Shown: one piece after another, positions 51,135-59,737 of the stretch
Numbering within the stretch: position 1 is the first letter of the stretch
Layout: every line of letters starts with the position of its first letter
Assembly: GCA_030647905.1 (NCBI GenBank)
Contig: JAUSJA010000026.1
Span: 1 to 64,000 of the forward strand
Origin: Gemmatimonadaceae bacterium
GTDB taxonomy: Bacteria; Gemmatimonadota; Gemmatimonadetes; Gemmatimonadales; Gemmatimonadaceae
DNA length: 64,000 nt
Direction: 5' to 3'
Made by a program: the position numbers and the translations under genes
Notes under the pieces: model-generated
Told to the model about the DNA's origin: nothing
Databases searched by the model: none
Seen by the model: the letters and a program-made list of their open reading frames with translations, nothing else

Positions 51135-52232
51135 ATGACGATACAAGCCGTGAACGCTTCGATGATCCCGGAAACCATCAGGCTCTCGCGAGTCCTCCTT
51201 CTCCTTGTGGCCCTCGCGTGCAACGGCGCCAGCTCTGCGGGCCCCTGGTCAGACACGAATCTCCCGCCCTCGAACGGCAATGACACCGTCGAGGTCGCAT
51301 TGAACGATCTGGGAGGCGGGACGTACAAAGGATTTCGCGGAGGACTTTATCCGAACGGAAGCAACAGCGCGCCTGCCGCTCACTCCGCTGTCGGAACGGC
51401 GCGCGCGAAGAATATCCGGCCACTCGACGCGAACGGAAATCCGAGCCCCACAGGAAAGTACGTCCTGCTTTCCATCGGAATGTCGAACACATCCCAGGAA
51501 TTCTGTGGCGCCGACATCACGGTCAACTGCCTGAGCGAGACGTTCATGGGTCAGGCGGTCGCCGATCCGACAGTCAACAAGTCCACTCTCGTCATCGTCA
51601 ATGGAGCCCAGGGCGGCCGCGACGCGCAGAACTGGATCTCTCCATCGGCGCAGACGTTCAATGAAGTCCGAGATCAGCGACTGAGCAGACTCGGTGTCAC
51701 AGAGCGCCAGGTTCAGGTCGTTTGGCTCAAGCAGGCCGACGCCGGTCCCACGCGGCTGCTGCCCGACTCCGATGCAGATGCCTATGCGCTCGAGACGCGA
51801 CTTGGCTCGATCGTGCGCGCGCTGAAGGTGAGATATCCCAACCTTCAGCAGGTTTTCATCACGAGCCGCACCTATGCCGGATATGCGACATCCACTCTGA
51901 ATCCTGAGCCGTACGCGTACGAATCGGGCTTCGCGGTGAAGTGGCTGATCCAGGCACAGATTGACCAGGTGCAGCGCGGAAGCGTCGTTAATATGCGGGC
52001 CGGCGACCTCGACTACAACACTGTCGCCCCATGGATAGCGTGGGGCGCGTATCCCTGGGCTGACGGGATGAAAGCGAGATCCGACGGACTGCAGTGGGAG
52101 CGCGCCGACTTCGGCAGCGATGGAACGCATCCTTCGTCGGCCGGGCGCGCGAAGGTGGGCACGATGCTGCTGGCGTTTTTCAGGAATTCAGAGTGGACCC
52201 GGTGCTGGTTCGTTGCCGGAGAAAGTTGCTGA
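51135..52232 (+). CDS. SGNH/GDSL-hydrolase-like lipoprotein
   Basis: The protein of about 365 residues has a lipoprotein signal ending LVALAC. SGNH-hydrolase-like blocks are visible: LLSIGMSNTSQ (possible nucleophile Ser), NGAQGGRDAQNW and SRTYAGY, with DGTHPSSAGRAKV at the C terminus supplying Asp and His. An ATG at 51162 immediately before the signal is an alternative start. It may deacylate a carbohydrate or lipid substrate. It is followed by a primase-helicase fragment and a heptamer array. Confidence 0.7.
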   Translation: MTIQAVNASMIPETIRLSRVLLLLVALACNGASSAGPWSDTNLPPSNGNDTVEVALNDLGGGTYKGFRGGLYPNGSNSAPAAHSAVGTARAKNIRPLDANGNPSPTGKYVLLSIGMSNTSQEFCGADITVNCLSETFMGQAVADPTVNKSTLVIVNGAQGGRDAQNWISPSAQTFNEVRDQRLSRLGVTERQVQVVWLKQADAGPTRLLPDSDADAYALETRLGSIVRALKVRYPNLQQVFITSRTYAGYATSTLNPEPYAYESGFAVKWLIQAQIDQVQRGSVVNMRAGDLDYNTVAPWIAWGAYPWADGMKARSDGLQWERADFGSDGTHPSSAGRAKVGTMLLAFFRNSEWTRCWFVAGESC

Positions 52233-52284
52233 AGCTGAAAGGACAGTCCACACATAATCGCATCGAGAGAGGGCGGAGGTGCCG

Positions 52285-52377
52285 CTACGGGCCTACGCTG
52301 TATCCCATGGCACGGTACCCGCGCTGGCGCTTCTCGAACATCCTGGCGAGGACAGGCACTGCGCGATCCACGTAGTA
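52285..52377 (-). pseudogene. C-terminal fragment of a primase-helicase (TOTE-type) gene
   Basis: Minus-strand translation gives YVDRAVPVLARMFEKRQRG and YRAMGYSVGP before a stop at 52285. The intact protein encoded at 60938-63394 ends YVDRAIPVLVRMFEKRLRG and YRAIGYQMDL, so this is a paralogous tail. The remainder of the gene is missing and a heptamer array starts exactly at its upstream edge. Confidence 0.85.
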
Positions 52378-52411
52378 GCGGGTAACGGGTAACGGGTAAC
52401 GGGTAGCGGGT
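52377..52411. repeat. Heptamer array, five units
   Basis: AGCGGGT, three copies of AACGGGT and AGCGGGT lie head to tail. The array touches the primase-helicase fragment on one side and the stop codon of the kinase gene on the other. Confidence 0.9.
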
Positions 52412-54996
52412 CACTGCAGGCGCCGCCGCTCCGCCGTCTGGCCGCTCGCGATCGGCGCGGCGGCCACCGTGCGCACCGACACGCCGAGCTTCAGCTCGTG
52501 CTCGACCAGCCCGCGGTATCGCGGGTCACCGCGCATCTTGTCGAAGCGCGAGTCCCACCCGAGATGCACGATGAACGTCGAACGCTCCTCCGCCGCGCGG
52601 CGCAGCCACCTGAAGGTCTCGTCGCCGTCACCGAGCCCGGCGTAGACGGTGGCGATGTCGTAGGGGGAGACGTACTCGTTCTGCGCCCGCACGAGCAGCT
52701 TGCCCAGCACTCGCCGCGACTCCGCCGTGTGCCCCGTGACCGCCAGCCCGTTCGCCAGCGCCGCAGCGGTGAACGCGCCCGTGCTCAGGCGCGTGCCCTC
52801 GGCGAACGCGAGCAGCGCCGAGTCCGGCCTCCCCTCGCCGAGCAGCGCCCAGCCGCGCACCACCTGCGCCCACTCGGCGGGCATCATTGCGTCCGCCTCC
52901 GCGGCGTAGGCGAGCGCCTGTTTGTACTCGTGGTTGAAGAGACTGTGCCATCCCATGCAGGACGTGAGCATCGGATTGGCGGGATCCAGCGCGACCGCCT
53001 TCGCCGTCTCATCAACCGATTCGCGCTGCCGCCCCTGTGCGAGCAGAAAGTGTGCGTAGTCGTGATGGATCTGCGCGTGGCCGGGGCTCAGCTCGAGCGC
53101 GCGGCGGAACTCCTGTTCGGCGCCGGCCCAGTCCCACTCCTGGAGCATCTTCACCAACGCCATCTGGCCGTGCGCTTCGGCCAATAGCGAGTCCTGCTCG
53201 AGCGCCGTCGTCGCGGCCCGGCGCATCTTGGCGAAGGCGATCCCCGGCGGAATGTCGCCGAAGAACGCCAGGAAGTAGTAGGCGCGTGATAGCCCCGCCT
53301 GCGCGGGGGCGTGCGAGGGATCGATCGCCACCGCGCGCTCGAATGCCTCGATCGCCTGAGGGAGCTTCCAGTGCGCCTGGTAGTAGACGCCCTTCAGGTA
53401 CGCCTCGTGCGCGGCGGGATCACTCGCCCGCTCCGCGGCCGCCTTGACGTCGCGCCCCGCAACGCCGCGCCCGCCAGCGCCGCGAGTGACAACGCGCACG
53501 ATCGCGGTCTTCAGCTCCTGCTGGAGCAAGAACAGCTCGCGCACGTGCCGGACATACTTGCCGGTCCAGAGATTCTGCTGCGTGGCGGCCCTCACGAGAG
53601 TGGCCGACACTCGCACGCTGTCGCCCGTGCGCGTGAGGCTCCCCTGAACTACCAGGTCCGCGTGCAGCTCGCGGGCGATCTCCGGGAGTGTCTTGGGCGG
53701 GCCCATCGCAGCCATCCCGCCGCTCGTTTCGGAGGGCATCGCGGCCTTTCCCGTCCCGCCGCTCATGTCGGAAGTCATCGCGGCCTTTCCCATCCCGCCC
53801 ATGTCCGTCCCACCGACGGAGGCGCTCGCGTACCGCATGATCGAGGTGCCGGAGATCACCCGCACGCCCGGAATGCGCACCAGGTCGGCGATCAGCGCAT
53901 CGGTGAGCCCATCGGCGAGATATGCGAACTCGGCGTCGCCGGAGGCGTTCGTGAGCGGCAGCACGGCGAGCGTTTGCACCGGGCCGCCGCCGCGGAGCAA
54001 GTCTCCGAAGCGCCACCAGGCGCCGAACAACACCAGCAGCATCACGATCGCGGCGAATGCCTTTGCGCGGCGAGAGCCGAAACGCACGAACCTCGATCCG
54101 CCGCGCACCCCCGACACCGTGCCGCGCGCGGTGGAATCTGCGTATCGCTCGCCGCTCTCCTGCGAGCACGCGGCGAGCGCCGCGCGGAACTGCTCCGCAG
54201 TGGCGTAGCGGTCGGCCGGCACGGGATCGAGCGCCCGCAGTAGTGCTTCCTCCACCGCCGCCGGTATCGACGGGCGCACCGTGCGAATCCGGGGTGGAGA
54301 CCCGCTCAGCCGCTTCGCGATTATCGTCTGCGCCGTCGGGCCAGTGAACGGCGGCTCGCCCGCGAGCATCTCGTGAAGCACGGAGGCCAGACTGTAGAGA
54401 TCGGAGCGGCCGTCCAGCGACTGCTCGCCGGCTGACTGCTCCGGGCTCATGTACGCCGGCGTGCCCAGCGTCATCCCCGTGGCCGTGAGTTGTCCCTCGG
54501 AGGCGCTTCCGATCGCCCGCGCGATCCCGAAATCGGCGAGCACCGCGTGCCCGTCTTCCAGCAGGATGTTCTCGGGCTTGATGTCGCGATGCAGGACGTT
54601 GTGCCGGTGCGCGTAGTCGAGTGCGCTCGCTACCTGACAGGTGATGCGGAGCGCGTCATCCATCGGAAGCTGTTTCTCGCGCGTGAGCCGGTCGCGCAGC
54701 GACTCGCCGACCACGAACGGCATCACGAAGTAGAGGAGGCCGGCGGTCTCACCCGAGTCGTGCAGCGGGAGGATGTGCGGGTGCGTGAGCTGCGCGGCGA
54801 TGTTGATCTCGCGCAGGAACCGATCGGCGCCCAGACTCTGCGCGAGCTCGGGGTGGAGGATCTTGACGGCGACGTCCCGGTCGTGCTTCCGGTCGCGGGC
54901 CAGGTACACGGTCGCCATCCCGCCGCGGCCAATGCGACGCACGATCTCGTAGCGCTCCGCTAGAATCGAGGGAAGGGGAAGAGCATCGTCGTGCAT
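52411..54996 (-). CDS. Membrane Ser/Thr kinase with TolB-like and TPR region
   Basis: The 861-residue protein has an N-terminal kinase: IGRGGMATVYLARD, Lys in VAVKILHPE, HRDIKPENIL, ADFGIARAI and GTPAYMSPEQS. One transmembrane helix follows at about 311-328 (AAIVMLLVLFGAWW), then a TolB-like domain and TPR-like repeats (AIEAFERAVAIDPSHAPAQA). The second half is therefore probably periplasmic. A Met/Gly-rich repeated insertion sits at about 397-434 inside the TolB-like domain. GGAGG precedes the ATG. The signal and substrate are unknown. Confidence 0.92.
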   Translation of the reverse strand: MHDDALPLPSILAERYEIVRRIGRGGMATVYLARDRKHDRDVAVKILHPELAQSLGADRFLREINIAAQLTHPHILPLHDSGETAGLLYFVMPFVVGESLRDRLTREKQLPMDDALRITCQVASALDYAHRHNVLHRDIKPENILLEDGHAVLADFGIARAIGSASEGQLTATGMTLGTPAYMSPEQSAGEQSLDGRSDLYSLASVLHEMLAGEPPFTGPTAQTIIAKRLSGSPPRIRTVRPSIPAAVEEALLRALDPVPADRYATAEQFRAALAACSQESGERYADSTARGTVSGVRGGSRFVRFGSRRAKAFAAIVMLLVLFGAWWRFGDLLRGGGPVQTLAVLPLTNASGDAEFAYLADGLTDALIADLVRIPGVRVISGTSIMRYASASVGGTDMGGMGKAAMTSDMSGGTGKAAMPSETSGGMAAMGPPKTLPEIARELHADLVVQGSLTRTGDSVRVSATLVRAATQQNLWTGKYVRHVRELFLLQQELKTAIVRVVTRGAGGRGVAGRDVKAAAERASDPAAHEAYLKGVYYQAHWKLPQAIEAFERAVAIDPSHAPAQAGLSRAYYFLAFFGDIPPGIAFAKMRRAATTALEQDSLLAEAHGQMALVKMLQEWDWAGAEQEFRRALELSPGHAQIHHDYAHFLLAQGRQRESVDETAKAVALDPANPMLTSCMGWHSLFNHEYKQALAYAAEADAMMPAEWAQVVRGWALLGEGRPDSALLAFAEGTRLSTGAFTAAALANGLAVTGHTAESRRVLGKLLVRAQNEYVSPYDIATVYAGLGDGDETFRWLRRAAEERSTFIVHLGWDSRFDKMRGDPRYRGLVEHELKLGVSVRTVAAAPIASGQTAERRRLQ

Positions 54997-55112
54997 ACAC
55001 GCCTCCGGGGCGAACCGCCGCAGTCAGATGATGCTGATGTTAATAGTTGCGCGCGGGCGATGTCGCCAGATGCTGAGCGGCCGCGCGCCCCAGAACCGCG
55101 GACATGGCGGCT

Positions 55113-55697
55113 CTACGCCCATCCATACGGTGTGACGCTCTTGTAGGCCCGCCAGGTGAAGGCCCCGGTGGCGACGACGAGCACTATCGTCAGCCACCAC
55201 GGGAAGGGAGCCCGCACCTGCACGCCAAGGATGGAGATCGTCAACACGATGAACATGCAGACGGCCGCGAAGCGCTTGCGCCGCAAGCGCAGGTTTCCAA
55301 TCCGGGCACCAACCTCCACGGGGATCGGACTACCGGCCTGCGCAAACAGGGCATCGATTTTGGGCTGCATGCCGACACGGACGTAGAGCAGAAGTCCCGC
55401 GATCACCACGAGGAGCAGGAGCTTCAGTCCCAGTGCCGGAACGGTGACGAAGCTCTCCCACCCCATGCCGTTCAGCAGAACCAGGGCGAGCCCCGTGATG
55501 AGTGCGGTAGCCTGAAAGACGAGACAGGGATTCGTGCGGTTCTTGATGATGTTCTCGAGGTATGTGTCCGCCCGGTCTCCAAGCGGAGGTCCCAGGGCCG
55601 CGCGCTGGTTGACGATGACCAGCGCATAGAATGGCCATACCATGAGGATGGCCGTGACGACGTGAATCACCGTGAGAGCGCTGAGCAGTGCGTCCAT
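55113..55697 (-). CDS. Four-helix membrane protein, DUF2269-like
   Basis: The 194-residue protein has four to five hydrophobic segments, beginning LSALTVIHVVTAILMVWPFYALV and ending WWLTIVLVVATGAFTW. Layout and length recall DUF2269/CopD-like small integral membrane proteins, but no diagnostic motif is certain. AGGAA lies 9 nt upstream of the ATG. It stands alone between the kinase gene and the five-gene operon. Confidence 0.6.
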   Translation of the reverse strand: MDALLSALTVIHVVTAILMVWPFYALVIVNQRAALGPPLGDRADTYLENIIKNRTNPCLVFQATALITGLALVLLNGMGWESFVTVPALGLKLLLLVVIAGLLLYVRVGMQPKIDALFAQAGSPIPVEVGARIGNLRLRRKRFAAVCMFIVLTISILGVQVRAPFPWWLTIVLVVATGAFTWRAYKSVTPYGWA

Positions 55698-55772
55698 CGT
55701 CTTGTTCCTCGCGTGTAAGTCTGCCTCGACCGAAATGCCGGGGCGACACCCGGCCAGGCAGAGAAGATGGCT

Positions 55773-56810
55773 CTAATAGTATGGAAATCTCGTGAAGATC
55801 TCTCGCACTTTCTTTGCACTGGATGTGACCAGTTTCTCGAGTTGCGGGCTTATCAGGACCGATGTGCGCGATGAACGCGGATGGTGGACAGCGGCGATCA
55901 TCGCCTTGTTTCCCCAGTGAACCGCGGCGCCGTACCCTGCCTTTGCACCTTCTTGTCGGTCAGCCCAGGCCACAATCGCTGCAACTCCAACATTTCTGTA
56001 GACGTATCCGACAGTCTCGAGGGCCAGAGCGCTCCTGAATCGATCTGACGTCTTGTCGGTGTATTCGTAGGCCAGGGCAGGATGCAGCAGTATCCATTGC
56101 GATCGCGGGGGCTCGTTATAGCCTCTTCTCTCGTGTCTCTGATAAAGCGCACTGTTGACCGCAAGCTCCCATGGGAACTGGCTTGGCGTTTTGTTAAAGT
56201 AGTTTTCCCAGCGTTTATCCAGCGCCGCCACGTACTTGACGAGCGCGTCACGTTGGGGCGTCAGCAGTTGTCCATTGAGCCGCCGTACCAGGGTTGCATC
56301 GGTGATGATCTCGACAGCTTCCTGGAATGCAGCGGAGCAGGCATCGACTGCCGCCTGGCAGCGTACGTCAACGCTCGAGTCCAGCGGGATCGCATATGGT
56401 GTGTCGAGAAACAGGCCTCCCCGAGCGATCTCGTACTGCCACTGCGCCGGTTCGGATTTGGCCAGAGCGTCCGCCCTTACGACTTCGATCCAGGCGTCTG
56501 TCCGTTCTACAAGGTTCTGCAGGTTGGCGCTGTTGCCGGTCTTTGCAGCCGAGTTGCGGATTGCAGTCAGCATCTCGAGCGCCCCTCGGCCGTCTGGAGC
56601 CTGAAGCCAGGTAGCGAACTGCATGCATAGCGCGACAGTGCAACTGCTTCCCCCGAGACAATCGACGACGCGAAGCTCGTGCAGCTTCATCAAGGCGTCT
56701 TCGGAGGTGCGAGGCTGGTCGTCTCTCGCTCCGCATTGATCCTGTGCTGACAGACGCGGGGCAAATATCAGAACAGAGAGAAGCAAGCCGATGCGAAGCA
56801 GTATTCTCAT
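55773..56810 (-). CDS. Secreted protein of unknown family (last gene of the five-gene operon)
   Basis: The 345-residue protein has a clear signal peptide (ILLRIGLLLSVLIFAPRLSA). A largely helical mature part with an even number of Cys follows (VDCLGGSSCTVALC, RCQAAVDAC), suggesting disulfides outside the cytoplasm. No enzyme motif is seen. Its ATG overlaps the stop of the serine-hydrolase gene (ATGA), so the two products are made together. I recognise no family. Confidence 0.75.
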   Translation of the reverse strand: MRILLRIGLLLSVLIFAPRLSAQDQCGARDDQPRTSEDALMKLHELRVVDCLGGSSCTVALCMQFATWLQAPDGRGALEMLTAIRNSAAKTGNSANLQNLVERTDAWIEVVRADALAKSEPAQWQYEIARGGLFLDTPYAIPLDSSVDVRCQAAVDACSAAFQEAVEIITDATLVRRLNGQLLTPQRDALVKYVAALDKRWENYFNKTPSQFPWELAVNSALYQRHERRGYNEPPRSQWILLHPALAYEYTDKTSDRFRSALALETVGYVYRNVGVAAIVAWADRQEGAKAGYGAAVHWGNKAMIAAVHHPRSSRTSVLISPQLEKLVTSSAKKVREIFTRFPYY

Positions 56811-57877
56811 GCTTCCCCCGCCATTTCGAGGAGCGCGTTCAACTCATCCCAAAGATTCTTCAGCGCCGGCCAGCTTTCGCCGGAGCTTGGAGAAATCGCT
56901 GCCAGATCCTTCTTGATCCGTGCGGCTGCTTCCGGGCTCAAACCGTCAAACTGAGGAAACGATTCGATTGCTGCTTTCTCCTCAGTCTTCGTGATCGTCG
57001 TTTCACCAGCCAGCGCGCGGAATAGCGGTATGTGCGCCTGTGGGTTGATGAGATAGTGGCAGACGTCGTGGACGTTTACCTTGTGCACATGCGTGACTTC
57101 GCAGTACTGGTATCGTCGCGCGGCCACTGTTGCATCGTCGGGCCAGCTTTGTGGCCGAAACATTCGCGGTATCGTGAACGGGTCGAGGAAATGCCGGATG
57201 TTCACGTAGCGGAGGCAATCCCTTCCTTCCTGTCCTGCCTTGCCCGGCTGCACCGCAGATTTGTAGACGTCGACCACTTTCGTCTCGAGCACCCGGCTGG
57301 TGTTGGCGATCATCGTGATCGACTGAGCCTGTTCGATGCGCGGGTCGAAAGCGCTGATGTCGGTTCCCGGCACGACCCCCGTAGCGAGCATGTCGAGCGC
57401 ATCGTGCGCCACCGCCGTCCCCAGAGAATGCCCGATGACTGACCAGAGAGACTGCTGCTCTTTCTTGTACTGTTTGCTTATGCCGTCGACGATTTGTTTT
57501 GCGACGTGAACTTTGACGCGCTCGCGAACCGTTGCGGACAGACGGTAGAGAAGCACGTCGGCTGCATGCGTCCAGATGAAGTTCCCATCCTTCTTGCCGG
57601 CGGTCCTGAGCCATCCGACGAGCTGTGCCGCCTGGCTTGCGCCGACGTCCATCGCCAGAGGTTGTATTTCCCTGGCGTCTGTCTGCCACCGCGAGACGAT
57701 CTCCTGAAAGATCGGATCGTAGTGGACCATCTCGATCTCGAACTGGGTGTCGAAGGGGATGGCGGCGAGCTTGGGGTATTTCTTGTACGCGGCGACCAGG
57801 ACCTTTTTGACTTCCTTGGCCCAGGTGTCGCCGTCGTAGACGCCCATTCCGTGAACCAGAAACAGCTTGTGGCGCAT
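56807..57877 (-). CDS. Alpha/beta-hydrolase, lipase-like
   Basis: The 356-residue protein has no signal peptide and begins with KLFLVHGMGVYDGDTW, the oxyanion-hole strand of the alpha/beta hydrolase fold. The nucleophile elbow is WSVIGHSLGTAVAHDAL. Later segments ending in THVHKVNVHDVCHYL could supply the catalytic His. It is probably cytoplasmic and acts on an ester or lipid. GGAGG lies 5 nt upstream of the ATG. It is the fourth gene of the operon and overlaps the secreted-protein gene by 4 nt. Confidence 0.8.
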   Translation of the reverse strand: MRHKLFLVHGMGVYDGDTWAKEVKKVLVAAYKKYPKLAAIPFDTQFEIEMVHYDPIFQEIVSRWQTDAREIQPLAMDVGASQAAQLVGWLRTAGKKDGNFIWTHAADVLLYRLSATVRERVKVHVAKQIVDGISKQYKKEQQSLWSVIGHSLGTAVAHDALDMLATGVVPGTDISAFDPRIEQAQSITMIANTSRVLETKVVDVYKSAVQPGKAGQEGRDCLRYVNIRHFLDPFTIPRMFRPQSWPDDATVAARRYQYCEVTHVHKVNVHDVCHYLINPQAHIPLFRALAGETTITKTEEKAAIESFPQFDGLSPEAAARIKKDLAAISPSSGESWPALKNLWDELNALLEMAGEA

Positions 57878-57941
57878 GGTGCCTCCGCGCAGCAGGTGCG
57901 GCGACGGTGAGACCTCTCTGGGGCATCGTTACCGTTGTGGC

Positions 57942-58862
57942 CTAAACGACAGTGCAATGAAATCGTTTTTCTACGCCATCGAGTTTCGCCGTAACCCGTG
58001 CCGTGCCCGGAGCGACGGCATGCAGGGTTCCATCGGGCAGCACGGAAAGTGTTGCTGGATTGTCCGTCGCCCATGTAATTCCGTGCAACGGCACGGTGGC
58101 GCCGGTTGCATCGGTCGCCGTGACTGTAAGAAGCTGATAGAGGCCCACTGAAAGGCTGGGAACCGGATCGGGGTCTATCTGAATACTCTTCGCCACAGCG
58201 AGCTGGTTCCTGAAATCCTTCACCGCACTCCGAAGCACGTCCTCTCCCACGACATTGAGAAGAGCAAGTCCCAGGAGACTCACCTTCACTTCGTCACTCA
58301 GATTCTGGAGGCCGCGAATGTCGTTGATGGTTCTTGCAAGCGACTGCTGTTGGTCCTGCGGCAGGTTCTGCATAAGCGCGAGACATAAGGCCGGCAACGC
58401 AACAGCGGCCTTGGTAAAGGAGACGTCACCCATGAGCTTTGATACGGCTGTCGAGCGAGCGCCCCCGCGGTGGCGATCCACTTCGCGGTCGGCCGCGGTC
58501 AGAGCGAGCTGGAGAAAGCTGGCCGGCCCCACGCTGACATCCTGATTGCCTACCCGGACCGTGAAGAGCGAACTTCGGAACACAGCCATGGCTCCGAATC
58601 CGGCGGTGACCAATTGCGTCCAGCGTATGGCTTCCGGCGAGGCGCCGCTGCCGAGCCCGAATTTCCAGTCGAATGCCCGTATCAGGCTCAGGACAAAAGC
58701 GGCCGCAGCGGCGTTGAGAGCGATATAGATCCATCCCGGAGTTGTATTTACGGCACTCACCGGGGCGTCACGATAGCGCGAGACGAGCTCCCCTGCCCCG
58801 ATGAGTCCTCCAAACGCCGCCACGAGGCCGAAGTCGATCAGAAGCTGCCAGTTGATGCCCAT
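57942..58862 (-). CDS. Membrane protein with C-terminal Ig-like (BIG2) domain
   Basis: The 306-residue protein has two to three hydrophobic segments in its first third (LIDFGLVAAFGGLIGAGELV, IYIALNAAAAAFVLSLIRAF). A helical middle follows, and the C-terminal domain of about 85 residues has the bacterial Ig-like pattern: LTVTATDATGATVPLHGITW, then LPDGTLHAVAPGTARVTAKLDG. BIG2 domains usually mediate extracellular contacts, so a sensor or tether role is plausible. The start lies 3 nt after the preceding gene's stop. Confidence 0.75.
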   Translation of the reverse strand: MGINWQLLIDFGLVAAFGGLIGAGELVSRYRDAPVSAVNTTPGWIYIALNAAAAAFVLSLIRAFDWKFGLGSGASPEAIRWTQLVTAGFGAMAVFRSSLFTVRVGNQDVSVGPASFLQLALTAADREVDRHRGGARSTAVSKLMGDVSFTKAAVALPALCLALMQNLPQDQQQSLARTINDIRGLQNLSDEVKVSLLGLALLNVVGEDVLRSAVKDFRNQLAVAKSIQIDPDPVPSLSVGLYQLLTVTATDATGATVPLHGITWATDNPATLSVLPDGTLHAVAPGTARVTAKLDGVEKRFHCTVV

Positions 58863-58865
58863 CGC

Positions 58866-59186
58866 TCAACGGGTGAATTGATAGTCCGACAGTAGCCGCT
58901 GCCCTTCCGGGGAAAGATCAATGACCTCCCCTTTAGGCGACGTAGAGATATGTATGAGCCCGGCATCGAGCATGTTGTCGATGAGCACCGCAAACTCCCG
59001 GACATCTATCTCTTCCTCGACTGCCAGGTCGCGGGCCAGGTGCGGTCCGTCAGACAGCCGCCTGAGGAATTTCGTGGGAATGTAGCCTCGGCCTTCCGAC
59101 TGGTTCTGCCGCTGAAGTCTCGCGGATTCTTTCAGGAATGTCGAGAACCCTGTTGGGTCCCCGCCGCTGCCGCCCGAACTTTGCAT
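58866..59186 (-). CDS. Small winged-helix-like protein
   Basis: The 106-residue soluble protein has a Gly/Ser-rich start and a helical C-terminal domain: GYIPTKFLRRLSDGP, DVREFAVLIDNMLDAGLI, then a short hairpin (ISTSPKGEVIDLSPEGQRLL). The helix-helix-wing order ending in SPEGxxLL is typical of winged-helix DNA-binding or protein-interaction folds. It could be a regulator or adaptor of the operon. No family is certain. GAGG lies about 9 nt upstream. Confidence 0.65.
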   Translation of the reverse strand: MQSSGGSGGDPTGFSTFLKESARLQRQNQSEGRGYIPTKFLRRLSDGPHLARDLAVEEEIDVREFAVLIDNMLDAGLIHISTSPKGEVIDLSPEGQRLLSDYQFTR

Positions 59187-59202
59187 CTGCTTTACCTCGC
59201 GA

Positions 59203-59478
59203 TTACGGCTGGCGTTGTGGTCTGGTGAGCCCGGGGAGGCTCAAATAGGAGATATGGTCGGGTCCCACTGCCAGTACGCGGTGACCGACCTCAGTCTCGG
59301 CCTGCATCCATTCCACCACCGCGAGCGCAGCACGCACTGCATCCGCCCTCGACTTGAGGGCAAGGCGATCTCGAATCGCGTCGAGCGCCACGGCTTCGTG
59401 GACGGGCAGGTCAAGCTGAATCCGAACTTTGGATTTCGCGTTCCCAACCCTGGATGCTACCACTGATTTTTTACTCAT
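59203..59478 (-). CDS. Ribbon-helix-helix (CopG-like) protein, operon leader
   Basis: The 91-residue protein begins with a basic tail and then KVRIQLDLPVHEAVALDAIR and KSRADAVRAALAVVEWM, the strand-helix-helix pattern of ribbon-helix-helix repressors. The C-terminal extension (VGHRVLAVGPDHISYLSLPG) may bind a partner. It is first in the operon, and a palindrome overlaps its promoter, so it likely represses its own transcription. No ribosome binding site is seen and the mRNA could be leaderless. Confidence 0.75.
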   Translation of the reverse strand: MSKKSVVASRVGNAKSKVRIQLDLPVHEAVALDAIRDRLALKSRADAVRAALAVVEWMQAETEVGHRVLAVGPDHISYLSLPGLTRPQRQP

Positions 59479-59485
59479 GTCGTTG

Positions 59486-59512
59486 AATATATCATACTCA
59501 GGCGCGTGAGTA
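59486..59512 (-). promoter_or_regulatory. Promoter and palindromic operator of the five-gene operon
   Basis: On the minus strand, TATGAT (59491-59496) is a good -10 element, with a second TATATT directly after it. TACTCA, six bases, TGAGTA (59495-59512) is a perfect inverted repeat that overlaps the -10 region. The expected transcription start is within about 5 nt of the ATG at 59478. Confidence 0.6.
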
Positions 59513-59573
59513 CAGTATCGCGCGGCGTCCCACGGGGGACGAGGGATTGGTGGCCGGAAATTCCACGCGATCG

Positions 59574-59725
59574 CTAAGGCCTTACTTTCGGGCGGCCTCC
59601 CTTTGCCCCGTTGGCCCGCGCTGCGCGAGCTTTCGCCGGACTTCGCGACGCGCCTCCGCTACGCCCCAGTAGCCGCATCCAACGACTGCTGCCCACTATG
59701 GCTTCAAGCACACCTGCAACGTAAC
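59574..59725 (-). pseudogene. DUF2442 gene, C-terminal fragment
   Basis: Minus-strand translation ends VLEAIVGSSRWMRLLGRSGG and KARAARANGAKGGRPKVRP. This matches the end of DUF2442 proteins such as the intact one at 63391-63855 (GVFGTRRWMAEVGKKGG, NGRRGGRPRKP). The N-terminal domain is missing; the sequence upstream is the start of the nucleotidyltransferase gene on the other strand. Confidence 0.75.
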
Positions 59726-59737
59726 CAAATTGGTTAC
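59721..59737. promoter_or_regulatory. 17-bp perfect palindrome before the nucleotidyltransferase start
   Basis: GTAACCAA, a central A, TTGGTTAC is a perfect inverted repeat with 8-bp arms that ends directly at the ATG at 59738. It could be an operator covering the start codon, or a deletion junction. Confidence 0.5.
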
